Shown here piece by piece: positions 26,068 to 35,602 of a stretch of DNA of 64,000 nt (the stretch's first letter is position 1; each line of letters opens with the position of its first letter). Below the pieces are notes generated by a model that was not told the DNA's origin, did not search any database, and worked only from the letters and a program-made list of their open reading frames with translations. A program made the translations under genes and the position numbers. The stretch comes from Moorella thermoacetica (GTDB lineage Bacteria > Bacillota > DSM-521 > Neomoorellales > Neomoorellaceae). The stretch covers positions 646,001-710,000 of the forward strand of contig NZ_CP012369.1 in the NCBI RefSeq assembly GCF_001267405.1, given 5' to 3'.

Positions 26068-28121
26068 GCGACCTGGATATGTCCCAGTACCTGGGCATCT
26101 TCCTGGATGAGGCCGAGGAACAGCTCCAGCAACTGGACGAGGCCGTTGTCCAGCTGGAGCAGACACCGGACGATCAGGAACTGTTAAATACCATCTTCCG
26201 GGCGGCCCATACCCTGAAGGGCTCCTCGGCCTCCATGGGTTTTAATCGCCTGGCTACCCTTACCCACCGCATGGAAAGCGTCCTGGATAGCTTGCGCCAG
26301 GGGAAGCTCGCCGTTTCCCGGGAGATTATCGACATCCTCCTGGCCAGTGTTGATACATTGCGGGCTTTAAAGGACAGCATCGCCGCCGGCAAGGGTGAAG
26401 AAGGCGACGTGAACGAGGTAGTTGCTCGCCTGGAAGCCGTCCTGGCCGGCCCGGCCGCCCCGGTGGCAAACAAAGCTGTTGCTAATGCAGAATTGACCCT
26501 TGACGACATTGAGCAGAACGTCATCCGGGCAGCGGAAGTGAAGGGCTTTCGCGCCTACGAGATCCGGGTGCAGCTGGAAGCCGGCTGCCAGATGAAATCG
26601 GCCCGGGCCTACCTGGTTTTTAACAACCTGAAGGAGCTGGGGGAAATCATCAAGAGCGTGCCCCATACCCAGGATCTGGAGGCGGAGAAGTTTGACGACA
26701 CCTTCACCCTGGCCTTTGTCAGCCGGGAGGACGCTGATACCCTGGCCAACGTGGTCAAGTCGGTGTCGGAGATCAAAGACGTCCTGGTGCGGCCCATTGT
26801 CCTGGAGGAGGACCAGCCTGCGGCGGCAAGGGCAGGGACGGCCCCCGGCAAGCCTGGGGTGGAAGCTGCCGGCGGGAAGAATGGTACAACTGCTCCTGCA
26901 GGCGAGCATCACGTCAACCAGACGGTGCGGGTGGATGTCCAGCGCCTGGAGAACCTCATGAACCTGGTGGGAGAACTGGTCATCGACCGCACTCGCCTGA
27001 CCGAGGTGGGCAACGGTCTCAAGAACCGCCTGGGCAACGAGGAGCTCCTGGAGACATTAGAGGAGGTCTCTTTGCACATCGGTCGCATTACTTCCGACCT
27101 CCAGGAGGAGATCATGAAGGCGCGCATGTTCCCCATCGACCAGGTCTTCAACCGCTTCCCCCGCATGGTCCGGGATCTGGCCCGCAAGGCCGGCAAGGAG
27201 ATCGATTTTATCATCGAAGGCCGGGAAACGGAACTGGACCGCACGGTCATCGAGGAGATCGGCGATCCCCTTATCCACCTCTTACGTAACGCCATCGACC
27301 ACGGTATCGAAGAACCGGAGGTCCGGCTTCGCCAGGGTAAACCCCGCCATGGCACGGTACGCCTGAAGGCTTTTCACCAGGAGAACCAGATCGTCATTAC
27401 CGTGGAAGACGACGGTGCCGGTATGGATGCAGAGAAGATCAAGGCTAAAGCCATCGCCAGGGGTCTTATCAGCCCCGAGTCGGCGGCGCGGCTGAGCCGG
27501 CGGGAGGCCCTGGACCTCATTTTCCTGCCGGGTCTCTCGACCTCCGATAAAGTGACTGACGTCTCCGGCCGGGGTGTGGGTATGGATATCGTTCGCAACC
27601 ATATTGAAAAGATCAACGGCACCATCGACATCCGCACCACCCCCGGTAAAGGAACTTGCTTTACCATCAAGCTGCCCCTTACCCTGGCCATCAACCGTTC
27701 CCTCCTGGTTCACGTGGATGGCCGGGTCTATGCCTTCCCCCTGGCCAACGTGGTCGAGATCATCGATGTTACTCCCGACAGCATTCAGCACGTCCATCGT
27801 CAGCAGGTGGTCGTGGTCCGCGGCCGGGTGCTGCCCCTCATCTACCTCGGCCAGGCCCTGGGGCTGGGAACACCGATCCCGGCGGCGGATACTTATGCCG
27901 TCGTCATCGTCGGTCTGGCCGAGAAACAGGTCGGCTTTATCGTCGATGACCTCATCGGCGAACAGGAGATCGTTATTAAATCCCTGGGGAACTTTATAGG
28001 TAAGATACCGGGGATCGCCGGCGCCACCATCATGGGCGATGGCAGCGTAGCCCTTATTCTCGACGTGCGCAGCCTGATGAACTTCGTGGGGGAGGAGGCG
28101 GACCGTGAACTGGCCAGTTAG
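26064..28121 (+). CDS. cheA: Chemotaxis histidine kinase CheA
   Basis: A 685-residue protein with the standard order. The HPt domain has phospho-acceptor H49 (FRAAHTLKGSSASMGF). A CheY/CheB-binding P2 region (~170-250) is followed by a Gly/Ala linker and the dimerisation domain. The ATPase domain has LLRNAIDHGIEEPEVR, DDGAGMD and GRGVGMDIVRNHIE. The C-terminal CheW-like domain follows. It overlaps cheW by four bases and cheB by 17 bases, so the three are translationally coupled. Confidence 0.97.
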   Translation: MSDLDMSQYLGIFLDEAEEQLQQLDEAVVQLEQTPDDQELLNTIFRAAHTLKGSSASMGFNRLATLTHRMESVLDSLRQGKLAVSREIIDILLASVDTLRALKDSIAAGKGEEGDVNEVVARLEAVLAGPAAPVANKAVANAELTLDDIEQNVIRAAEVKGFRAYEIRVQLEAGCQMKSARAYLVFNNLKELGEIIKSVPHTQDLEAEKFDDTFTLAFVSREDADTLANVVKSVSEIKDVLVRPIVLEEDQPAAARAGTAPGKPGVEAAGGKNGTTAPAGEHHVNQTVRVDVQRLENLMNLVGELVIDRTRLTEVGNGLKNRLGNEELLETLEEVSLHIGRITSDLQEEIMKARMFPIDQVFNRFPRMVRDLARKAGKEIDFIIEGRETELDRTVIEEIGDPLIHLLRNAIDHGIEEPEVRLRQGKPRHGTVRLKAFHQENQIVITVEDDGAGMDAEKIKAKAIARGLISPESAARLSRREALDLIFLPGLSTSDKVTDVSGRGVGMDIVRNHIEKINGTIDIRTTPGKGTCFTIKLPLTLAINRSLLVHVDGRVYAFPLANVVEIIDVTPDSIQHVHRQQVVVVRGRVLPLIYLGQALGLGTPIPAADTYAVVIVGLAEKQVGFIVDDLIGEQEIVIKSLGNFIGKIPGIAGATIMGDGSVALILDVRSLMNFVGEEADRELAS

Positions 28122-29379
28122 GGTCCTGGTCGTTGACGATTCCGCCTTCAGCCGCCGGCTGGTAACAGATATCTTGCAGGCCGACCCAGACATTCAGGTG
28201 GTGGGTTATGCCCGCAACGGCAGGGAAGCCCTGGAGAAGGTCGCCTCCCTGCAGCCCCGGGTCGTGACCCTGGACCAGGAAATGCCGGTCATGGACGGGC
28301 TGACGACGCTGACGGCCCTCATGGCCGGGAACCCCGTGGCGGTTATTATGCTATCGTCCCATACGGCGGCCGGGGCGGCGGTGACCATCAAAGCACTTGA
28401 ACTGGGCGCCGTCGATTTTATCCCCAAGCCGGCACCGGGCGATAGCCTGGACGATTTTACCAGGCAGCTGACGGAAAAGGTTAAAGCCGCCGCCAGGGTG
28501 CCGGTGACACGCCTCTGCCGGGGAAAAAACTGCCGGGAAAACACCCCGGCACCTTTTATTTCTCCCCGGCCCGGCCGGGAAGAAGCGGTGGCTGCAGTTA
28601 CCGGGTCGGCTGCGGCTACCGCGGCGATTGGTAGCCGCCTTTCGCCTGGTCGGAGTCCCGGCGGGAAAGAGGGGGTTGCCGGCGCCGTATCCGCCGGGAG
28701 CACCCGGGGGGAGGCCATACGTCCCGGTAAAGGGACGCCTGCGGCCATAAAAGGCGCTGTCGCTGCCGGTGCCGGCCGGCTGCCCGGCCGGCGTCCCGGC
28801 ATCGAAGTGGTGGCTATCGGTACCTCGACGGGAGGACCGGCGGCCCTGCGTCAGGTACTGACCGCCCTGCCAGGCAACCTGCCAGCCGGCATCGTGATTG
28901 TCCAGCATATGCCGGCCGGCTTCACCGGTCCCCTGGCGCGGCGCCTGGATGAACTGGCGGCCCTGGAGGTACGGGAGGCGGCGGCCGGCGACATACTCCG
29001 CCCCGGCCTGGCCCTCCTGGCCCCGGCCGGCCGGCAGATGCTCCTGGAGCGGCACGGCGACGCCGTGCAGGTGCACCTGGCCGCCGAGGCCGGGATCACC
29101 ACCCTTTTTAAACCCTCGGTGGACGCCCTCTTCCTAACCGTGGCCAGGGAGTACGGTCCCCGCAGCCTGGGCGTCATCCTGACGGGCATGGGCAACGACG
29201 GCCTGCGGGGCCTCAGGGCCATCAAAGAACAGGGCGGCACAGTGATCGCCCAGGACGAGGCCACCAGCGTTGTCTACGGCATGCCCCGGGCGGCGGTGGA
29301 GGCCGGCCTGGCCGACCTGGTCCTGCCCCTGGAAGACATCGCCCCGGCCATCGTAGCCCTGGTGACCGGAGCAGGTTAA
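28105..29379 (+). CDS. cheB: Chemotaxis protein-glutamate methylesterase CheB
   Basis: A 424-residue protein. The receiver domain has the acidic pair VVDDSAFSRR and phospho-acceptor D57 (VVTLDQEMPVMDG). The methylesterase domain has catalytic S241 (GTSTGG), H268 (VQHMPAGFT) and D365 (TGMGNDG). The linker (~133-230) is about 70 residues longer than usual and rich in Ala, Gly, Pro and Arg, probably disordered. The GTG start lies inside the cheA end. No CheR gene is in the window. Confidence 0.96.
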   Translation: MNWPVRVLVVDDSAFSRRLVTDILQADPDIQVVGYARNGREALEKVASLQPRVVTLDQEMPVMDGLTTLTALMAGNPVAVIMLSSHTAAGAAVTIKALELGAVDFIPKPAPGDSLDDFTRQLTEKVKAAARVPVTRLCRGKNCRENTPAPFISPRPGREEAVAAVTGSAAATAAIGSRLSPGRSPGGKEGVAGAVSAGSTRGEAIRPGKGTPAAIKGAVAAGAGRLPGRRPGIEVVAIGTSTGGPAALRQVLTALPGNLPAGIVIVQHMPAGFTGPLARRLDELAALEVREAAAGDILRPGLALLAPAGRQMLLERHGDAVQVHLAAEAGITTLFKPSVDALFLTVAREYGPRSLGVILTGMGNDGLRGLRAIKEQGGTVIAQDEATSVVYGMPRAAVEAGLADLVLPLEDIAPAIVALVTGAG

Positions 29380-29477
29380 CCTTTATGTGCCTGACAGCCC
29401 CCACGGCACCGCCACCCCTCCTCGCTGGTGGTGGGCCGCGTGTAGGTAGCAATTTACCTTTTCAGGTGTGCTTTATT

Positions 29478-29580
29478 TTACTATGGTCCATAAAACGGAG
29501 TGGGAACAGTGATGGTACGGAGATGACGGCCGGGGTTCAGTTAAGTCATGTTTAACTGAGATGAAAGTCGTATTACCGCC
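29478..29580 (+). repeat. Intergenic element A (copy 1 of a ~100-bp flagellar-region repeat)
   Basis: From TACTAT at 29479 the sequence aligns with 52671-52771. Shared blocks are CATAAAAC, GTGGGA, GTGA, GGAGA, then GTTAAGT...TTTAAC and GTCGTA, with small gaps. It contains three GGA motifs and a palindrome (CAGTTAA-N7-TTAACTG). It ends about 20 bases before the sigma-28 promoter of flgM. Function unknown. Confidence 0.6.
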
Positions 29581-29601
29581 AATTACCTTATCACGCCCGG
29601 G

Positions 29602-29628
29602 TAAAGTTCTGCCCGGGCTTACCGATAT
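29602..29628 (+). promoter_or_regulatory. Sigma-28 (SigD/FliA) promoter of flgM
   Basis: TAAA-N15-ACCGATAT, one mismatch to the Gram-positive consensus TAAA-N15-GCCGATAT with exact spacing, 40 bases before flgM. FlgM, the sigma-28 antagonist, is a classic sigma-28 target. Confidence 0.82.
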
Positions 29629-29668
29629 ATAGATGTGACCTAGAAAATGACAACAGGGGTGCAGGGGT

Positions 29669-29959
29669 TTGAAGATTACAGGCGAGGGACCGGTATCCTG
29701 GAACCGGGTGCGGGCAGCTTACCAGCAAGCCGCGATGGTCAAAGGCAACGACCGGCCGGATAAGGCCCGCCGGGAGGAAGATTACGTCCAGCTATCACCC
29801 GACAGCAAGTTTATAAACGATTTAAAAACACGCCTGGCGGGTGAAGAGGATATTCGCTCCACCAGGGTAGAGGCCATCCGTGCTCGCCTGGCGGCAGGCA
29901 CCTATAACGTCCCGGCGGTAGACGTGGCCGACGCTATCTTGAAGGAGATGGGCTGGTGA
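29669..29959 (+). CDS. flgM: Anti-sigma-28 factor FlgM
   Basis: A 96-residue protein with the FlgM C-terminal pattern: EDYVQLSPDSKFINDLKTRL, then RVEAIRARLAAGTYNVPAVD and VADAILKEM. It binds and inhibits sigma-28 until exported. The TTG start has AGGGG 9 bases upstream. It overlaps flgN. Confidence 0.94.
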   Translation: MKITGEGPVSWNRVRAAYQQAAMVKGNDRPDKARREEDYVQLSPDSKFINDLKTRLAGEEDIRSTRVEAIRARLAAGTYNVPAVDVADAILKEMGW

Positions 29960-30375
29960 GGGAACTGGCCGATGTTCTACGGGACGAGCTGGCGGTGCTG
30001 CAGGAACTCCTGACCGTAGGCCGGCAGGAACAGGAAGCCCTGGTGACCGACGAGCTGGCCGGCATCCAGGCGGCCACCGGCCGTAAAGAGGAACTCGCCC
30101 GCCGTTTGGCCGCCCTGGAAGAGGAGCGGCAGCAGGTGATGGAGGCAACCCCGGAGACAAGCGTAGCAGGCGCCCCGGTCTCCCGGGAAAGGGGTCGTGA
30201 TGACGACGAGATAAATCGTCTCCGCGATTCCTTGCGGCAGGCGGTGCGGGAGTTCCAGGAAGTCAACGAAACCAACCGCCTCCTGGCGCGCCAATCCCTG
30301 GCCTACGTGCAGAAGATGCTCTCCCTGTTGCTACCGGAAGGCGTGAGTACGGGAATAATGGACCGGCTGGTATAG
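29956..30375 (+). CDS. flgN: Flagellar export chaperone FlgN
   Basis: A 139-residue helical, heptad-rich protein (LADVLRDELAVLQELLTVGR, ETNRLLARQSLAYVQKMLSL) between flgM and flgK, as in other Firmicutes. FlgN chaperones the hook-junction proteins FlgK and FlgL. The GTG overlaps the flgM stop (GTGA). Confidence 0.88.
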   Translation: MRELADVLRDELAVLQELLTVGRQEQEALVTDELAGIQAATGRKEELARRLAALEEERQQVMEATPETSVAGAPVSRERGRDDDEINRLRDSLRQAVREFQEVNETNRLLARQSLAYVQKMLSLLLPEGVSTGIMDRLV

Positions 30376-30592
30376 TAGGTTGGTCAGGGTTACGTGAGTT
30401 TTACGGCATGGCCGCTGGTGGTGACCTGAGATTACCGTGGCCTGGGTAGTTAAGATAGATTTGGAACAAACGTTTTCTGCTGACCCTTTATTAATTTATG
30501 GATAGTGCCTGTAGAAATATACTTGCCGCCCCGAACTCGCGGGGCCATCTGCAAGGCATGGGGGACAAAATCAGCGTAAAGGGTGAATTCGG

Positions 30593-32053
30593 TTGCCCGG
30601 AACTTTTTTCGGCTTTAACACCGCCCTGCGCGGCATGCAGGCCCAGCAGCGGGGCATTTACACGACTTCCCACAATATCGCCAACGCCAACACCGAAGGC
30701 TACACGCGCCAGCAGGTGGTTCTGACGGCGACGCCGGCTTATCCCGTCCCGGCCATGAACCGGCCCGGCGGCCAGGGCTGGCAGATCGGCACCGGCGTCG
30801 ACAGCCAGGAAACCCGCCGCCTGCGGGATGAGTTTTTAGATACCCAGATTCGCCGGGAAACCGGATCTTTAGGCCAGTGGCAACAGATCCAGGATGTGTT
30901 GCAACAGGTGGAGGTTGTCTTTAATGAGCCGTCCGATACGGGCCTCAGCACCCTGATGAGCCAGTTCTGGGCCGCCTGGCAGGAATTGTCCAAGAACGCG
31001 GAAAGCTCCCCGGTGCGGACTACCGTCGTCGAGACGGCCAACGCTTTGGCGGAGGCCTTCCGGCACAGCGCCGCCCAGTTGAACCAGATCAAGGACGATA
31101 TCGACCAGTCCATTGAGTTAAAGGTCAAAGAAGTAAACTCCCTGGCCCAGCAGATAGCCGACCTGAACGGCCAGATTAAAAATATCGTTGCCGCTGGCGA
31201 CCAGCCCAATGATTTGATGGATCAGCGGGACCTATTACTGGACAGGCTGAGTAAAATCATTGATTTTAGCGTAGAAAAAAATATGGTAACAGTAAATGAC
31301 GAAGAAATCGCTGACGGCCAGATAAAGATAAAGCTTGGCGATCAATATTTAGTAAATGTTGATGGTACGGATGGTAGCATAGTTAATATGGTAGCGGCGG
31401 GTACAGATGATGCAAATAAGGGCAAAATCTTTTGGGAGGATTCAGGTGACGAAATTGTGCCTGCTAATGGAGAGATTAAAGGTTTGCAAAAAGCACGCGA
31501 AGACGTGCAGACCTATCTAACCAATTTGAACACTCTGGCCGGGGAACTGGCTGCAGCCATTAATGAACAACATATTTTAGGGAAAGATTTAACGGGAGCC
31601 AGTGGTGAAGACTTTTTTGTCATTGGTGATGATAGCGATACAATTACGGCGGCTAACATCCAAGTTAATCCCCAAATTATGGCTGATGTGAGTAAAATTG
31701 CGGCGGCAGCTAATGATGGAGGCCCCGGCGACGGCAGCAACGCCCTGGCCATAGCCCAACTCCAGCACAAGCTGATAGAAAACCTTGACAATACCACCTT
31801 CGATGACTACTACAAGAACTTCACTGCCAAACTGGGTGTCGACGCTCATGAGGCTACGCGCATGACCACCAACCAGGGCGTTTTGGTGGACCAGCTAACC
31901 AACCGCAAAGAATCTATCTCCGGCGTCTCCCTGGACGAAGAAATGGCCAATATGCTCCAGTACCTACGCGCGTACGAGGCCTCAGCTCGGATGATTACTA
32001 CCCTGGACAGTATGCTTGATAAAATCATCAACGGCATGGGTGTTACGCGTTAA
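30593..32053 (+). CDS. flgK: Flagellar hook-associated protein 1 FlgK
   Basis: A 486-residue protein. The N-terminal rod/hook signature GIYTTSHNIANANTEGYTRQ and C-terminal MLQYLRAYEASARMITTLD are conserved. TTG start behind AAAGGGTGA. FlgK forms the hook-filament junction. The central part (bases ~31240-31700, coding IADGQIKIKLGDQYLVN and following) is markedly AT-rich compared with both ends, suggesting an exchanged variable domain. Confidence 0.95.
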   Translation: MPGTFFGFNTALRGMQAQQRGIYTTSHNIANANTEGYTRQQVVLTATPAYPVPAMNRPGGQGWQIGTGVDSQETRRLRDEFLDTQIRRETGSLGQWQQIQDVLQQVEVVFNEPSDTGLSTLMSQFWAAWQELSKNAESSPVRTTVVETANALAEAFRHSAAQLNQIKDDIDQSIELKVKEVNSLAQQIADLNGQIKNIVAAGDQPNDLMDQRDLLLDRLSKIIDFSVEKNMVTVNDEEIADGQIKIKLGDQYLVNVDGTDGSIVNMVAAGTDDANKGKIFWEDSGDEIVPANGEIKGLQKAREDVQTYLTNLNTLAGELAAAINEQHILGKDLTGASGEDFFVIGDDSDTITAANIQVNPQIMADVSKIAAAANDGGPGDGSNALAIAQLQHKLIENLDNTTFDDYYKNFTAKLGVDAHEATRMTTNQGVLVDQLTNRKESISGVSLDEEMANMLQYLRAYEASARMITTLDSMLDKIINGMGVTR

Positions 32054-32109
32054 TGCCTTAGCTGGAAGTTAAAATTCTCCAAAGCGCTATCCGCCAGAGG
32101 TGAAGATAA

Positions 32110-33027
32110 TTGCGCGTTACCAACCGGATGCTCAACAACAATGTCATTCGCAACATCAATCGTAACCTGGAGAATATGGCCCGTACCCAGGAGCAGATGT
32201 CTTCCGGCAAGAGAGTAAACCGGCCATCTGACGATCCCATTGTCGTCGCCCGGGTCCTGGCCTTTAAGACCTCCATCGCCGCAAACGACCAGTATAAAAA
32301 GAACATGGAAGACGCCAAGGGGTGGCTCGACGCCTCGGAAAGCGTCCTGGGCATGGCCACAGATGTCCTCCAGCGGGCCAGGGAACTGGCAGTTTATGGC
32401 TCCAATGGGACAATGCCCCCGGAATCCATGGATGCCCTTGGGAAAGAGGTAGATCAGCTCCTCGACGAAATGATGCAGGTCGCCAATACCTCTTACGGCG
32501 GCCGTTACATATTTGGTGGCAGCCAGACGACGGCTACACCATTTGTTAGTAACTCGTCTAGTACGGACGATCCTGTAGAGTACAATGGTGATTCAGCAGC
32601 TTTAAATTGGGAAATTGCCCCGGGTGTTACTATCAGCGTTAACGAAAATGGCGATCAAATATTTATGCAGGCAATAAATAATGGTAGTGCTACTGAATCC
32701 ATATTTAAATTATTAAACGATTTAAGCGCTGCCTTACATGGCGGGACAGCCACGGATGTTTCGGCAACTTTAAATAAGTTCGACCAGGCTATCGATCATA
32801 TCCTCAATATCCGCGCCACCTTGGGTGCCAAAAGCAACCGCATGGAGATGGCTATGTCGCGCCTGGAAGATACCCAAATTGGCCTGACGCAAACCATGTC
32901 CAAGCTAGAAGATATCGACCTGGCGGAGACCGTTATGAACTATAAAACCCAGGAAAACGTCTACCTCGCCTCCCTGTCCACCGGCGCCAAGGTCCTTCAG
33001 CCAAGCCTGATCGACTATTTGCGTTAA
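32110..33027 (+). CDS. flgL: Flagellar hook-associated protein 3 FlgL
   Basis: A 305-residue flagellin-like protein. It starts RVTNRMLNNNVIRNINRNLE with GKRVNRPSDDPIVVARVL, and ends LAETVMNYKTQENVYLASLS. TTG start behind AGAGGTGA. The middle (bases ~32540-32780) is AT-rich like the centre of flgK. It joins FlgK to the filament. Confidence 0.95.
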   Translation: MRVTNRMLNNNVIRNINRNLENMARTQEQMSSGKRVNRPSDDPIVVARVLAFKTSIAANDQYKKNMEDAKGWLDASESVLGMATDVLQRARELAVYGSNGTMPPESMDALGKEVDQLLDEMMQVANTSYGGRYIFGGSQTTATPFVSNSSSTDDPVEYNGDSAALNWEIAPGVTISVNENGDQIFMQAINNGSATESIFKLLNDLSAALHGGTATDVSATLNKFDQAIDHILNIRATLGAKSNRMEMAMSRLEDTQIGLTQTMSKLEDIDLAETVMNYKTQENVYLASLSTGAKVLQPSLIDYLR

Positions 33028-33157
33028 CACTTGCCAATGAGCTTTACCGTTTCTTCCTAACTATAAACTTTCCACGGATGATATTTTCGGTAAAGGAGGT
33101 TTGCAAGGTTATTCCACGCTCAGCGTGTTGTAATAAAGGAAGAACTATTTTTAAGGA

Positions 33158-34671
33158 GTGATCACGTTGCCGCGGCGGAAGAGTTGGGTAGTTGTCCTTG
33201 CTACATTGATGACAGTGGTTTTATTCGCCCAACCAGCTTTGGCTGCTCCAAAGCTGGTGGTGAGCATAGGTGGTAACACGGTAAATACTAACGATGCTAA
33301 ACTGGTTAGCAGTAAGACCGTGACCCTTTCCGTGTACGATAGTAATGGTGAGGCCCAGAGTGTTAACATCACCGTGAATAACAAGAAGGTTGCGGCAAAA
33401 AGCGTTACTGCTCAGGTTTACAATTGGTAGGCTAATTTAAGCCTACTACAGGGATAAATAACATAACAGTCAGTACAGTCAGTGCGAACGGCCTGAATAA
33501 TAGTATGGATATCGTAAACTTCCAAATAATGTATGTTACTACACCGGTACCGGGGCTTACCTATGATGTACCTTCTCTTCCTGCCTCGGGGAAAATAGAG
33601 GCCTTTAATAGGACTGTCACCCTGACGTACCCCAGGGGAGACGTCCTGGTCGATGGCAGCGGTCAAATTACGAATAGCTCGGTTGCCTTTACGGTTTACG
33701 ACCCTCCCACCACCAGGCCGGATAATTACCATTTCCTGGCCAGCCAGGTCATACAAATTTCCGTTCCCCAGGCCGTTTATCTGTTACAACCCGGGCAGCT
33801 CACCCTCAGTTATGATCCGAATATCAGCGCGGCTGTGGCCGACCAGCTGGCCATCTGGTACAGCCCGGATAATGATTGGAGCGATGATGATAACTATATC
33901 CTGGGCGGCCGTACTGATGTCCGCAATCACACTGTGACCGCCCCCTTCCAGTTCAATGGTAAGACAGAAGGCTATTATGCCGTTTTCCTGGCGGACCGTG
34001 TATTTAAAGATTTTACCAGCCAGTCCGAAGCAGCCTGGGCCTATTCCAGCGTAATGCCTATGTGGGCTAAAGGGCTGGTTGAGCCCCTACCAATCGATAG
34101 AACAGATAATAACTTCGGGGCAGGAAACAATATCAACCGCCTGGAGTTTACCACCATACTCATCAAAGGGCTGGGATTACTGATAATAGAAAAAACATCT
34201 TCGGTTTTTAGTGATGTATATGCAACTCCAGAAGGGAATAATGGCTCATATTTTGGTAGCAATTACTCATCAGCAAATGGGTTTAAGATATACGATCAAT
34301 CTCATACACCGGTACAATACGCCGAAACCGCCGCCCGATATGGTATTATAGCAGGATATCCTGATGGCACTTTCAAACCAGCAAATAGTCTAACCCGCCA
34401 GGAAGCGGCCGTCATTTTAGCCCGGGCCGCCAACTTGAAGTTGCTTAGCGACGGTGATAAAGCCAAGACGGATCTGGAAAGGATTTTTACAGATGCCTCT
34501 GCTATTCAGCCGTGGGCGGCACCTTCAATACTGGCGGCGTACCGCGCCAGGCTGATTGCCGGCCTCCCCGATGGAGATAAGAAGATAAAGTTTGCTCCGA
34601 ACGATCCTCTCACCAGAGCCCAGGCGATTACCATGGTTTACCGCCTGCTGGAGAAGCAAAAAAAGATATAG
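33158..34671 (+). pseudogene. S-layer-homology surface protein, disrupted by an in-frame TAG and a 1-base deletion
   Basis: The first 90 codons encode a signal peptide (VVVLATLMTVVLFAQPALA) and the start of an Ig-like domain, then stop at TAG 33428-33430. The frame goes on as ANLSLLQG, stops at TAA 33455, and the protein resumes one frame over from about 33451 (GINNITVSTVSANG). Read across both lesions it makes a continuous domain and a long product. It ends in SLH domains, with IIAGYPDGTFKPANSLTRQE and RLIAGLPDGDKKIKFAPNDP. SLH domains bind cell-wall polymers. An internal start at ATG 33505 could express a piece without signal peptide. A 7-bp hairpin (33427-33446) surrounds the TAG. Confidence 0.8.
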
Positions 34672-35035
34672 TTAGCAGGCCGGGTCGGGCCAGGTTAATT
34701 TACCGTAAGCTGCCGGGGTAAATACCAGGGATGAAAGTCAGCTAATTCTCTGCGACTTCTACTCCAACCAACGATACGGCCAGCCGGGGAATACGCTTAC
34801 CCCGGCGGCTGCTTTATTAGCAGTGTTAATCATATAAATGTCGCGGTAACTCAAGGAGGCTTCCCGCTTTCCGCCAACCTCTACTATCATATATTCTTGG
34901 ATCCTGCCATATCATAGAGAAAATTCCAATCCCGGTATTTGTAACTATTCGGGCCGCCGCAATCTTTGTGCCCGCCAGCGCTATGAGCAATTAGTTCGGC
35001 GATAAATAAATTCAGTTTACAGGGGGTCGCCCGCT
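34672..35035. other. Gene-free stretch between the SLH gene and fliW
   Basis: No coding sequence seen. A CCGGGG-N10-CCCCGG hairpin at 34784-34805 followed by GCTGCTTTATTAG may be the terminator of the SLH gene. No clear promoter for fliW is visible. Confidence 0.5.
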
Positions 35036-35512
35036 GTGCAAGTTATGACCTCGCGCTTCGGTACCTTGGAGATAAACCCCTCTGACTTGCTTCATTTTCC
35101 CCAGGGTATACCGGCATTTGAGCATCTCAAGGAATTCTTTTTCTACCCCATCCCCGAAAACCCGGCTTTCACCTGGCTCCAGGCCGCCGCCGACCCCGAA
35201 GTGGCTTTCCTGCTGGTCGACCCCTTTCTCTTTTTTCCTGGCTACGCCGTCGATCTACCGGCACGCCTGCAGGAAGAGCTGGCCATCAAGGACCCAGCGG
35301 ACGCCCTGGTCTACGCCGTAGTGACCATCCCCGACGGCGACATCCGGCGGGCGACGGCCAACCTGGTCGGCCCCATAATTATCAACCCCACAGTCAGACT
35401 GGGTATGCAGTTGATCCTGGAAGGGACAAAATATACTACCAGACACCAGTTGTTTAAGGAATCATTCTCTGATGACGAATCAATACCATCGAGCGGGGGA
35501 AATGAGGGGTAG
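35036..35512 (+). CDS. fliW: Flagellar assembly factor FliW
   Basis: A 158-residue protein with SRFGTLEINPSDLLHFPQGI, then VVTIPDGDIRRATANLVGPI and NPTVRLGMQLIL, typical of FliW. FliW binds flagellin and antagonises CsrA allosterically. GTG start 9 bases after AGGGGG. It is paired with csrA downstream, as in Bacillus. Confidence 0.95.
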   Translation: MQVMTSRFGTLEINPSDLLHFPQGIPAFEHLKEFFFYPIPENPAFTWLQAAADPEVAFLLVDPFLFFPGYAVDLPARLQEELAIKDPADALVYAVVTIPDGDIRRATANLVGPIIINPTVRLGMQLILEGTKYTTRHQLFKESFSDDESIPSSGGNEG

Positions 35513-35602
35513 GCAGACGCTAATTTTGAAACTGATGTCGCCAGTTTCTACAAGGATCCTACCTCTTATATCCCACATTTTATATTAGGGGAGTTGCCGC
35601 CT

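Noticed and set aside
27282-28193. Long minus-strand open frame opposite cheA
   Set aside because: Antisense shadow of the CheA ATPase and CheW domains; no recognisable domain.
24663-33430. Genome-wide recoding of TAG (glutamine or pyrrolysine) suggested by two in-frame TAGs
   Set aside because: Many intact genes in the window end in TAG at sensible positions (AOR, the flavoprotein, LarA homologue, htrA, cheA, flagellin), and the SLH gene also has a frameshift. Ordinary nonsense mutation fits better.
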